Positions 30,101 to 36,564 of a stretch of DNA of 64,000 nt are shown piece by piece (the first letter of the stretch is position 1; the number at the start of each line of letters is the position of its first letter). Under the pieces are notes generated by a model, which worked only from the letters and a program-made list of their open reading frames with translations, was not told the origin of the DNA and ran no database searches. The translations under genes and the position numbers were made by a program. Source of the stretch: Mucilaginibacter cryoferens (GTDB lineage: Bacteria > Bacteroidota > Bacteroidia > Sphingobacteriales > Sphingobacteriaceae); NCBI RefSeq assembly GCF_014205845.1, contig NZ_JACHCR010000020.1, positions 75,219-139,218 of the forward strand, read 5' to 3'.

Positions 30101-30247
30101 CTCATCAAGTACAATTCCGCTTACCCAATCAGCATGGGTACTACCCCTGCCTGTGGTATCCTGCATAGCTGCATACCCGGTTTTTACCAGCATAAGCATC
30201 AATATCACGAAACCTGTAAAGCATTTCTTTAAGTAGCAATAAACCAT
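27152..30247 (-). CDS. SusC-family TonB-linked outer-membrane transporter (divergent TonB box)
   Basis: About 1031 residues from the ATG at 30247; the open frame extends to 30316, but MVYCYLKKCFTGFVILMLML begins a proper signal peptide. The regulatory domain (VSGIVLDEYANPLKGVKVMV) and plug (LPGQLPGLYTQQYSG, LSLRGQAPITIIDGVQ, ESVSVLKDALSNIM) are clear. The TonB-box position reads INVLYGTKKAS rather than DEVVVVGYG, and the plug's usual IYG is IMLGINSSRGV. A SusD gene follows after 24 bp. A candidate operator at 30280-30297 sits just upstream, so this part of the operon may have its own promoter. Confidence 0.9.
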   Translation of the reverse strand: MVYCYLKKCFTGFVILMLMLVKTGYAAMQDTTGRGSTHADWVSGIVLDEYANPLKGVKVMVKGKAEASVTDRDGHFEINAAISDQLVFTLANYNTRQVTIKNKGIVTVRLLDTYLQSPDKINVLYGTKKASANLGAVATIYTNQLTTTPASLYTYALPGQLPGLYTQQYSGFASPQTSSQTVADFVGNVVQHNNYSANDNTEIGLSLRGQAPITIIDGVQREISSIDPESIESVSVLKDALSNIMLGINSSRGVLLITTKHGQAGAPRISFTAEVGSQHPLDLPTPLSAYQYAYLYNEALQNDGKPAIYTSNDFNAYRNHTDPVYHPDVNWFKTLLRNNSPLRSYKLNVNGGSDVAQYSVSLSYLDQQGMFKTSPDATYNTNNDLNRYIINSDLSINVTKKFTVDLQMFGRIQQATQPGTGYAGILNTLYNTPNNAYPVYNPNGSFGGTTLFTNNLLSQSEFSGYQRTNSNDVMANLDLNYDLSGVTKGLSVKLKGNLAFESQGLVYRALQNNAYLFNRDSTYSAIGTPVSQSNGFATVSSARYSFAQAAVNYDRQFGKSNVSGMLLYDTRSTVLNYDLSGVTTNRAIKFGYNYDSKYFIEASANSSGYNRYPPGNQYGLFYAVGLGWQMGQEHFIKDNISWISSWKWRATYGKTGNANVDNFGYYNFLQTYSASNGYPYTLGTARSVIQSYNENTLANPYIRWEDAKKLDIGADIALFKDHFKITADYYHDRYYNLLQVRGNSIALLGTSYPYENIGIKLYKGTELTLTYQDHVGNLNYFITGNASRQSSINVFSDEEPTPYPWLKRTGLPNDVIFGYTALGFFKNAQDAASSATTVGYTPQAGDVKYKDLNGDGIINQFDQSPIGNTKPLVYYGFSFGVNYKGFSVSVLMQGVANHQIIYNSNLVNGFAGIGPYGNNYAGQGYDALTGRWTPETADIATLPRLSLGNINNGVVSTLYIRSANYMRLKNAEVGYSLPYEWAHKLRLSGLRVFANGENLWTFYGYKGVDPEVYGLAYPIQRVFNAGINIKL

Positions 30248-30279
30248 AGTATAAGATTTAAATTGTTGGCAAAAATTAA

Positions 30280-30297
30280 AATATCGTTTTAGCAGAT
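30280..30297 (-). promoter_or_regulatory. Candidate LacI-family operator before inner SusC gene
   Basis: AATATCGTTTTAGCAGAT (plus strand) matches 13-14 of 18 positions of the consensus AAAATCGATTTAGCAAAT. It is 33 bp from the SusC start. Confidence 0.5.
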
Positions 30298-30357
30298 GCC
30301 CAAACCTGTATCTCATTTACAGGTGATATTACAGCATCGTGGTGTATTATTAATTGG

Positions 30358-31359
30358 TTACGAGCACTTAAACGTATAGGTAAAAGGCGCTAATGTATTG
30401 CCATAGCCTACCTTGGTGGCCCCCGTTTTATCGGTTATAAAATACTCCATCCTGCTAATGGTTTGCGTGCCCGTAGTACCAAAGAAAGACTTAGGCCACA
30501 ACGTGATCTGGTATTTGCGACTATTGGGGCCCGTTTGCGTCATTCTTGTTTTATCTGTTTGCTCGCATACGCTTATGGTTTTACCATCGCTGGTGTAGGC
30601 TGTGGCGCACAGATAAGTTTCTGTAGCATTATTAAGTTTGGTATCGGTAACCGTGCCATCAAAAGTGAGGGTGATAAAATCATTATCCAACGATTTTGGC
30701 GGGTTAATGGTGGTTAATTGCGGGTTACAAAAATCAACCAGATCGCCGGTACCGCCGGTTAATTCAAAACAGGGGGTTATCAGCTCACTATAATACGTTC
30801 CGTTATTATCGCTGGTGAAGCCGTTACCTGTATCGGTAATTACATAGCCTAATTTTACCAGGGTGTTGTTACCATCGGCACCAACTTTTATTTTAATGTG
30901 CAGGTCGCCGCTTAAAGCATCGCCATTGCTGTGCGGATAGGCCTTATCTGATTGGTAGGCCACCCACTCCACATCATCAATAAGGTTGCCGCCATTCTGA
31001 AAAGTTTTTTTCATATAGGCAGGCCAGGTTAAACCACCGCCGTTTTTAGCAACGGTACCATCGGGTACCAGGTTCATGGTGCCATTACCCAGTGGACTGG
31101 TGTAAGTAATGGTAGTATTTTGTGCCCCTTTCCAGCCTTTGGGTACCAGGAAACCAAATATGAGGTAATCGGGGCCGCCGTTACCAAGGGTAGGAATATT
31201 GATATGAACCGTGATAGGCACCACCGAACCTACGGTGGCCGTTGCAGGCTGATCTACACCGGTTATAATTTCGCCGCAGCAAGCTAATACAATGGCCAGG
31301 GTTATAAAAGCGCAAAACTTCCACAAACCTTTACCCTTAATATGTAAATATGATCTCAT
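30358..31359 (-). CDS. Utilisation-locus lipoprotein, probable DUF4961 family
   Basis: A 333-residue lipoprotein with signal and lipobox VLACC. The body is beta-rich: a first domain (TVGSVVPITVHINIPTLGN to VKLGYVITDTGNG) followed by a C-terminal domain (TINPPKSLDNDFITLTFDGTV to FTYTFKCS). I recall DUF4961 proteins of this size and placement in Bacteroidota glycan loci, but the family name is from memory. No catalytic motif is visible. A surface glycan-binding role is inferred from its position between SusD and SusC genes and its lipid anchor. Confidence 0.7.
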   Translation of the reverse strand: MRSYLHIKGKGLWKFCAFITLAIVLACCGEIITGVDQPATATVGSVVPITVHINIPTLGNGGPDYLIFGFLVPKGWKGAQNTTITYTSPLGNGTMNLVPDGTVAKNGGGLTWPAYMKKTFQNGGNLIDDVEWVAYQSDKAYPHSNGDALSGDLHIKIKVGADGNNTLVKLGYVITDTGNGFTSDNNGTYYSELITPCFELTGGTGDLVDFCNPQLTTINPPKSLDNDFITLTFDGTVTDTKLNNATETYLCATAYTSDGKTISVCEQTDKTRMTQTGPNSRKYQITLWPKSFFGTTGTQTISRMEYFITDKTGATKVGYGNTLAPFTYTFKCS

Positions 31360-31385
31360 AAAATCTGTTTGATGTTTGTTTGTGG

Positions 31386-31829
31386 TTAATTAACTTTTTG
31401 CAATACGTATAAATAACTGTTATTGGGGCAGCCCGGACTAAAAGTGATGCTTAGCTGCCGTTTGCCGTTTACTATGGGGTAGGTAAAAGGTGTAGAAACC
31501 GCTGCCGCCCCATTTGCGATAAAGGTTATTTTAAATGGATATTGCGGATCATCGAGCGAAAACTTGCCATCGTCGGCCACCAGGAAAGGCAGCTTGTTTA
31601 CCATGGTGTAGCCCCCATCTTTAAAATTAATTCTGAATTGCGAAAAATCTATGATGCCGGTTAAATCGGTGCCGTTGCGGGTTGCCCTTACCACCTGCCA
31701 GCTGCCGCTGATATCTTTAACAGACTCATTAACCGGTAGCGCCCGCTCGGCCTTGCACGATGCTATAAGCACAACTATTACCGCCATCAGCAAAAAGCCG
31801 GCTTGTTGAATGATATAATTCTTTTTCAT
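31386..31829 (-). CDS. Small lipocalin-like lipoprotein, probable DUF5004 family
   Basis: A 147-residue lipoprotein (lipobox VLIASC). The remainder is a compact beta-barrel pattern beginning ISGSWQVVRATRNGTDLTG, with YTMVNKLPFLVADDGKFSLDD following, reminiscent of lipocalin-like DUF5004 proteins. This family call is from memory and moderate. It lies 24 bp after the SusD stop codon and 26 bp before the DUF4961-like gene, so it belongs to the same operon. Probably a surface accessory for glycan capture; no enzyme motif. Confidence 0.65.
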   Translation of the reverse strand: MKKNYIIQQAGFLLMAVIVVLIASCKAERALPVNESVKDISGSWQVVRATRNGTDLTGIIDFSQFRINFKDGGYTMVNKLPFLVADDGKFSLDDPQYPFKITFIANGAAAVSTPFTYPIVNGKRQLSITFSPGCPNNSYLYVLQKVN

Positions 31830-31853
31830 TTGCTTTAATCTTGTTTATGATGA

Positions 31854-33605
31854 TCAATAACCCGGGTTTTGTAACATCTCAGGCGATTTGGCCACCTCTG
31901 TTTGCGGAAAAGGCCACAGGTACATAGCCGTACGGAAATTGCGCTTACGTACCGGGAAGGTTTTATAGGTAACCACGGTGTTATTTCTGTCAACCTCCAT
32001 ACCGTAGGTTTGTACGTTTTCGGTTTGATCGGCAATTTTCCAGCGCCGTACATCCCAAAAGCGGTGTTCTTCAAAGGCAAGTTCAATGCGGCGTTCGTTT
32101 TGGATGGCTTTACGCATATCATCCTGGCTTAAGCCGGTTGGCAGCTGGTAAGGGTTTAAGCCCGCCCTTTGCCTTATAGCTTCCACGGCCTGGTAAACCT
32201 GGCTGGTAGGACCATCGTATTCGTTGGCGGCTTCGGCGTAGTTAAGCAGTATTTCGGCATAGCGTATCAGCGGCCAGCATCTTTTAGATGGATGGGTAAA
32301 ATCCTGCGATACAGCGTCGGGGTCGAGCATTTTATTGGTATAATACCCGGTACGGGTACCCACGTTTACAGCATCCGGTCCGGTGGTACGGCCCATATAA
32401 GTACCTATAAAAATATCTATTGGCGATTTACCCGATGCCAGCCTGATCTGTAATGGTGTTTGATCATGAATCACGGTGTAATCCAAACGTGGGTCGCGAC
32501 CGGCGTATGGGTTTTGAGGATCGTAGGTTGATGTTGGGTCGGTGATCAGTTTACCATCAGCCATCGGGAAAGCATCAACAAGCCCCTGTAAGGGCAGCGC
32601 CCCGTTTTTACCGGTACGCGATGGCGGTTGCCAAAGGCCTTCAAAATCGGCATTAGATGGCCTCATCAGCTGAAAAATATATTCGTTATTAAATGGCAGC
32701 GTAAAAAGATGCTGAAAACCAAAGCCTGCGGCGGTAGCATTATCAATATTAAGTTGATAAGCCCCGGTGCCTATCACAGCAACGGCAGCGTCTTCGGCCA
32801 GTTTCCAGCGTTCTTTATCGTAAGTTGCATAGCCTACCAACTCCTTGGTGGCCCCATCCCCTATGGATTGCCCGTTAAACAACGGACTTGCAGCATAAAG
32901 TAATACCCGCGATTTTAACGCCAGGCAAGCACCTTTTGATGCCCGCCCGTAGTTTAAACCACTTTGCACCAATGGCAAATCGAGGGCTGCGGTATCACAG
33001 TCGGCCAGGATATAAGTTACCGTTTCGGCATAGGTATTTCGCTTTGCCGGAATGGCCTGGGTATAATTGTAAATACTATCCCTCACAATATGCACCCCGC
33101 CATAATGCTTTAACAGTATAGCATAATACCAGGCTCTTAAAAAATGAGCCTCGGCACGCATTTGTGTTTTAGCAAAGGCTTTAATGGGCGATTTGGGCAA
33201 ATTTGCCAGTAACTGGTTTACCGCGCGGATGTTTATATAGCTGTTTTTATAAGCATCATCGGTAACCACGGCGGCGTTGATGGTACCCGATTCAAAAGCC
33301 AGGGCGGTAGAGCCGGCAGATGTGTAAACCTCTGCCTCGTCTGATGCCGCATCCAAACCGCCGTTGGTTGTAGGCGCCAAAATGGGACCATACAAAAACC
33401 TCCCGGGGTTAAAGCTAAATCCAACACCACTATAGATGTTTGATAAAAATGCCACCGTATTGGCACTATCGGCAAACACCGTGGTTTTGGTTAGGTTTGA
33501 TGTGGTGGTTTGCCCCAGAAAGCCATCCTTTTTACAGGATGCCATGCCCACCAATGTAAACCCGAACACCGAGAAAGTAAGAACCCTGAAGTAAATTTTT
33601 TTCAT
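31854..33605 (-). CDS. SusD/RagB-family glycan-binding lipoprotein, first gene of operon
   Basis: The 583-residue SusD-like lipoprotein has the lipobox VGMASC. Family segments are MRAEAHFLRAWYYAILLKHYGG, CLALKSRVLLYAASPLFNG, LIRYAEILLNYAEAANE and RRIELAFEEHRFWDVRRWK, ending PEMLQNPGY. It is the first gene of the minus-strand operon; the next SusC gene lies two genes downstream, which is unusual because SusC normally comes directly before SusD. Two candidate operators (33666 and 33776) and a perfect inverted repeat (33647-33673) fill its upstream region. Confidence 0.93.
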   Translation of the reverse strand: MKKIYFRVLTFSVFGFTLVGMASCKKDGFLGQTTTSNLTKTTVFADSANTVAFLSNIYSGVGFSFNPGRFLYGPILAPTTNGGLDAASDEAEVYTSAGSTALAFESGTINAAVVTDDAYKNSYINIRAVNQLLANLPKSPIKAFAKTQMRAEAHFLRAWYYAILLKHYGGVHIVRDSIYNYTQAIPAKRNTYAETVTYILADCDTAALDLPLVQSGLNYGRASKGACLALKSRVLLYAASPLFNGQSIGDGATKELVGYATYDKERWKLAEDAAVAVIGTGAYQLNIDNATAAGFGFQHLFTLPFNNEYIFQLMRPSNADFEGLWQPPSRTGKNGALPLQGLVDAFPMADGKLITDPTSTYDPQNPYAGRDPRLDYTVIHDQTPLQIRLASGKSPIDIFIGTYMGRTTGPDAVNVGTRTGYYTNKMLDPDAVSQDFTHPSKRCWPLIRYAEILLNYAEAANEYDGPTSQVYQAVEAIRQRAGLNPYQLPTGLSQDDMRKAIQNERRIELAFEEHRFWDVRRWKIADQTENVQTYGMEVDRNNTVVTYKTFPVRKRNFRTAMYLWPFPQTEVAKSPEMLQNPGY

Positions 33606-33646
33606 ATTATAGGTTTATTTACAATAGCATATTTTACACTACAGCT

Positions 33647-33673
33647 TCGATTTTTCGAAAATTGAAAAATCGA
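33647..33673. promoter_or_regulatory. Perfect 10-bp inverted repeat at the SusD-operon promoter
   Basis: TCGATTTTTC (33647-33656) and GAAAAATCGA (33664-33673) are separated by 7 bp. The right arm overlaps the candidate operator at 33666-33683. Confidence 0.55.
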
Positions 33674-33683
33674 TTTAGCACAG
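33666..33683 (-). promoter_or_regulatory. Candidate LacI-family operator 1 of the SusD operon
   Basis: AAAATCGATTTAGCACAG matches the first 15 positions of the consensus exactly. It is about 60 bp before the SusD start. Confidence 0.65.
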
Positions 33684-33775
33684 TTGGGTAATCTTACGCA
33701 GATTGCCCTAAAAAAACAGTATTTGTATTAGTTGGTTTATAACAGATATTTAATCTGACTGCTAATTTAAATCAT

Positions 33776-33793
33776 AAAAACGATTTAGCAAAT
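33776..33793 (-). promoter_or_regulatory. Candidate LacI-family operator 2 of the SusD operon
   Basis: AAAAACGATTTAGCAAAT differs from the consensus at one position. A partial mirror TGCTAA (33760-33765) faces its TTAGCA (33785-33790). Spacing from operator 1 is 110 bp. Confidence 0.65.
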
Positions 33794-33864
33794 TTTTTTG
33801 ACACTTTTTTTTAATTTATTTTCTTTGCATCAAACGCCCGCAAAAATTAAAAAAGTGTTTATAA

Positions 33865-33890
33865 ACCGGGCTTAATATTATAAGCCCGGT
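33865..33890 (-). terminator. Terminator-like hairpin after esterase gene
   Basis: ACCGGGCTT (33865-33873) and AAGCCCGGT (33882-33890) form a perfect 9-bp stem. On the minus strand it is followed by a T-rich stretch after about 10 bp. Confidence 0.65.
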
Positions 33891-33915
33891 AAACAAATTT
33901 ATGGTACACTATCCC

Positions 33916-34743
33916 CTACTTTATCTTATTAAAGTAGCGGCTAAAAAACAGCATCTGGTAATTGATAGCGTTACCCCAATATTCCCAGCTATGGGTGCCT
34001 GGCCTTATCGTAAAATCATGCGGAATTTTGCGCATCAGCAACTCATCATGAAAGGCTGAATTTACCTTGAAGGTAAAATCATCGTAACCGCACTCAAAAG
34101 TAATGGCCAGCGAATTTGGTTTAATAAGGTATATCATATTGATAACCGTATTTTTTTCCCAGGTATCGGGGTGCTCGCTGTATTTGCCCAGCATCTGCTC
34201 TATACCAAAGCTATCCTCAAACGGCCTTATATCCACAACCCCGCTCATACTGCCCACGGCGCCAAATTTATCTTGGTGTTTAAAAGCCAGGTACATAGCG
34301 CCATGGCCTCCCATACTTAAGCCGGTTATCGCCCTGCCGCTTCTATCATTGATGGTAGCGTAGTGCTTATCTACATAATTAACCAGCTCGGTACCTACGT
34401 AAGTTTCAAATTGCCAGTCCTTGTTCACCGGGCTATCAAAATACCAGCCTGCAAAAGCGCCATCAGGGCATACAATAATAACATGGTATTGATCGGCCAG
34501 GCCAGCTATGGCCGGTACTTTGGTTATCCAATCGCTGTAGTTGCCGCTAAAACCGTGCAACAGGTAAAGCACCGGAAATTTTTTATTGATGTTGTAGCCG
34601 GCCGGCTTAATTATCACCGCCTTAATATCCTTATGCATAGCATCGCTATGGGTTAAAACCGTATCAACCGTTGCAGCGTTTGCTTTTACAAACGTTATAA
34701 AGCTGATGATAAGCAGTAAAAATGTTCTTTTATAAGTATTCAT
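33916..34743 (-). CDS. Secreted esterase D/feruloyl-esterase-like alpha/beta hydrolase
   Basis: A 275-residue protein with a signal peptide (MNTYKRTFLLLIISFITFVKANA). It has the alpha/beta hydrolase fold of the putative esterase family (PF00756): FPVLYLLHGFSGNYSDW supplies the oxyanion region and GLSMGGHGAMYLAFKH carries the nucleophile Ser. The acid is probably in FECGYDDFTF, and the catalytic His lies in RPGTHSWEYW. Such enzymes remove acyl groups from polysaccharide side chains. It follows the SGNH hydrolase gene by 20 bp in a two-gene operon, implying an esterified substrate for this locus. Confidence 0.87.
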   Translation of the reverse strand: MNTYKRTFLLLIISFITFVKANAATVDTVLTHSDAMHKDIKAVIIKPAGYNINKKFPVLYLLHGFSGNYSDWITKVPAIAGLADQYHVIIVCPDGAFAGWYFDSPVNKDWQFETYVGTELVNYVDKHYATINDRSGRAITGLSMGGHGAMYLAFKHQDKFGAVGSMSGVVDIRPFEDSFGIEQMLGKYSEHPDTWEKNTVINMIYLIKPNSLAITFECGYDDFTFKVNSAFHDELLMRKIPHDFTIRPGTHSWEYWGNAINYQMLFFSRYFNKIK

Positions 34744-34763
34744 ATCAAATAGGTTCGGGTATT

Positions 34764-36149
34764 TTATTTTACAGCAACAACGGTAATGCGGTGATTTTGT
34801 GGTTTGTTTATGGCATATATCTGGTCTGTTAACACATCCATTTCTTTTTGCCAGGCATCGCGCAAACTTTTATAGCGGGCACGACTGTAATTATCCTTGT
34901 TACCATTTACAAACGGGTTTTTCACCGCGTATTTTTTTACCGTATCCATGGCGGCATTACTATCATTATGTAACAGGCCTTTATCCTTCAAAAAATCAAA
35001 CTGCATCCAAACGTACATTCTTATACGGCGCTCAATGTCCCAGCGTTCCTCGTTCAGCTCCCTGATCTGGATAGCCTGCTGGTATTGCGGCGTAGTGGTA
35101 ATTTCGGCCATATTTATACCATCTGCTATTTGCTGTGCCGACCACCGGCCAATCTGCTCACCATCAATCAACACTTTATAGTCGCCGGCTTTTAAGCCTT
35201 TAACCGTTAACGTTTCCTGGTTAAATTCTTTTGTAAACGGAACTATTTTTAACGCATCGGCCTGCTTTTTATGATTACCCCATGCACGCGGAATGGTATC
35301 TATAGGATAAGGCAGCGAACTGGCCAGGTAGTTAAAACTTACAGAATCGGCCCCCCCAGTTACATTGGCAACGCGGCAATTTACCGCTTTTAATACTTTT
35401 TTATTTTGCGCGTTTACGCCAACTTCGGCAACGGGCTGGTTATCCAATCCCTGGGCTTTTAAAAACAGGTAAGCCATTACCAGGTGCCCGTCATTATCAG
35501 GGTGTATCCTGTCGTTGGGGGTTAAACTAAAGGTGGAGTCTTTAGCCTGTTCGCGCAGGTTGATAGCCGTCATCGGGTGAAAAAAGTCGACATAGCCGTA
35601 GCCATTCTTTTTGGCGGCATCTTCCTGAAAATCGATAATTTTTGAAAACGCCTGAACCTTACCCGGGTAAAGATTTTGCTTGTTAAACTTAGATGCAAAA
35701 TCATAGGGCGAACCCAGGATGAAGATCTTTTTAATATCCGGCCGTTGCTTTAGCTTCTCTTCCAGCATACCGTAATATTTGTAGCTGCCCTGTATCCTTT
35801 TATCCATAAAATCCTGCGCATCAGCACGGTACCACTCAAAATAGCCGCTATCATTCATGCCCCAGGTAAGGGTTAAAACATTGGGCTTTTTAGAAAACAC
35901 ATCATCATCAAACCTATCATATATCTGGTTAATGGCATCGCCGCCAATGCCCGCGTTAAAGCAGGTGATACGCGCATTGGGGAAATGTGTCATATAATAC
36001 AGCCAGATGTACGAGTGGTAATGCCCGCCATCGGTAATACTGTTGCCCACAAAAGCCACCCTATCGCCGGCCTTAAACCGTGCTATCTTTTGGGCGTTAG
36101 CAAAGCTTGCAATGCTTAGACCGATTAGTAGTAAAAACGTTTTCTTCAT
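34764..36149 (-). CDS. Secreted SGNH/GDSL hydrolase with C-terminal extension
   Basis: The 461-residue exported protein (signal ends SFANAQ) has the four SGNH blocks: GNSITDGGHYHSY (Ser), NAGIGGDA (Gly), TWGMNDSG (Asn) and NDRIHPDNDG (Asp/His). The N-terminal ~230 residues form the catalytic domain of carbohydrate acetylesterase-type enzymes. A ~200-residue extension follows, ending in RYKSLRDAWQKEMDVLTDQIYAINKP, shared with the paralogue at 41660-43051. It is the first gene of an operon with the esterase. A candidate operator lies 360 bp upstream, beyond a tandem repeat. Confidence 0.87.
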   Translation of the reverse strand: MKKTFLLLIGLSIASFANAQKIARFKAGDRVAFVGNSITDGGHYHSYIWLYYMTHFPNARITCFNAGIGGDAINQIYDRFDDDVFSKKPNVLTLTWGMNDSGYFEWYRADAQDFMDKRIQGSYKYYGMLEEKLKQRPDIKKIFILGSPYDFASKFNKQNLYPGKVQAFSKIIDFQEDAAKKNGYGYVDFFHPMTAINLREQAKDSTFSLTPNDRIHPDNDGHLVMAYLFLKAQGLDNQPVAEVGVNAQNKKVLKAVNCRVANVTGGADSVSFNYLASSLPYPIDTIPRAWGNHKKQADALKIVPFTKEFNQETLTVKGLKAGDYKVLIDGEQIGRWSAQQIADGINMAEITTTPQYQQAIQIRELNEERWDIERRIRMYVWMQFDFLKDKGLLHNDSNAAMDTVKKYAVKNPFVNGNKDNYSRARYKSLRDAWQKEMDVLTDQIYAINKPQNHRITVVAVK

Positions 36150-36206
36150 TGTATATTTTAAATTATCTCTTCGTTTAAAATCTTATTTGCCTATGTTTCT
36201 TCAAAT

Positions 36207-36467
36207 CCCCTCTCGAGAGGGGCGCATCGGACTGGGCGTTGGCAGGGGGGTGTTCTACAGCGTTCTTTCGCTTGCATAAACACACCCCTCCGCCCCTCTC
36301 GAGAGGGGATTCGCACCGCCCCTGCCCTATATTCTAAAATCAAATTGCCTATGCACCTTCAAATCCCCTCTCGAGAGGGGGCACGCCGGACTGAGCGTTG
36401 GCAGGGGTGTGTTCTACAGCCTTCTTTCGCTTGTATAAACACACCCCTCCGCCCCTCTCGAGAGGGG
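36207..36467. repeat. Two tandem copies of a ~102-bp element with CCCCTCTCGAGAGGGG ends
   Basis: Copy 1 at 36207-36308 and copy 2 at 36365-36467 each begin and end with the 16-bp palindrome CCCCTCTCGAGAGGGG. Between them are GGGTGT...ACACCCC inverted segments and the sequence TTCTTTCGCTTG. A third copy in the opposite orientation is at 63670-63772. The copies sit between a promoter/operator and the SGNH gene it should control, so they are probably transcribed as a long leader. Confidence 0.88.
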
Positions 36468-36508
36468 ATTCGCACCGCCCTCTACGCCTCATTTGAATTA
36501 AATATTAT

Positions 36509-36526
36509 AAAATCGATTTAGCATAT
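36509..36526 (-). promoter_or_regulatory. Candidate LacI-family operator of the SGNH-esterase operon
   Basis: AAAATCGATTTAGCATAT differs from the consensus at one position. It lies between the GH92 stop codon and the repeat pair. Confidence 0.65.
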
Positions 36527-36564
36527 CTTCACAAACAAACCTTTCACTTTTAAACACCTTTACT

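Noticed and set aside
30248..30316. Extended N-terminus of the inner SusC up to 30316
   Set aside because: The extra 23 residues precede a normal signal peptide, and the extension would run through the candidate operator at 30280-30297.
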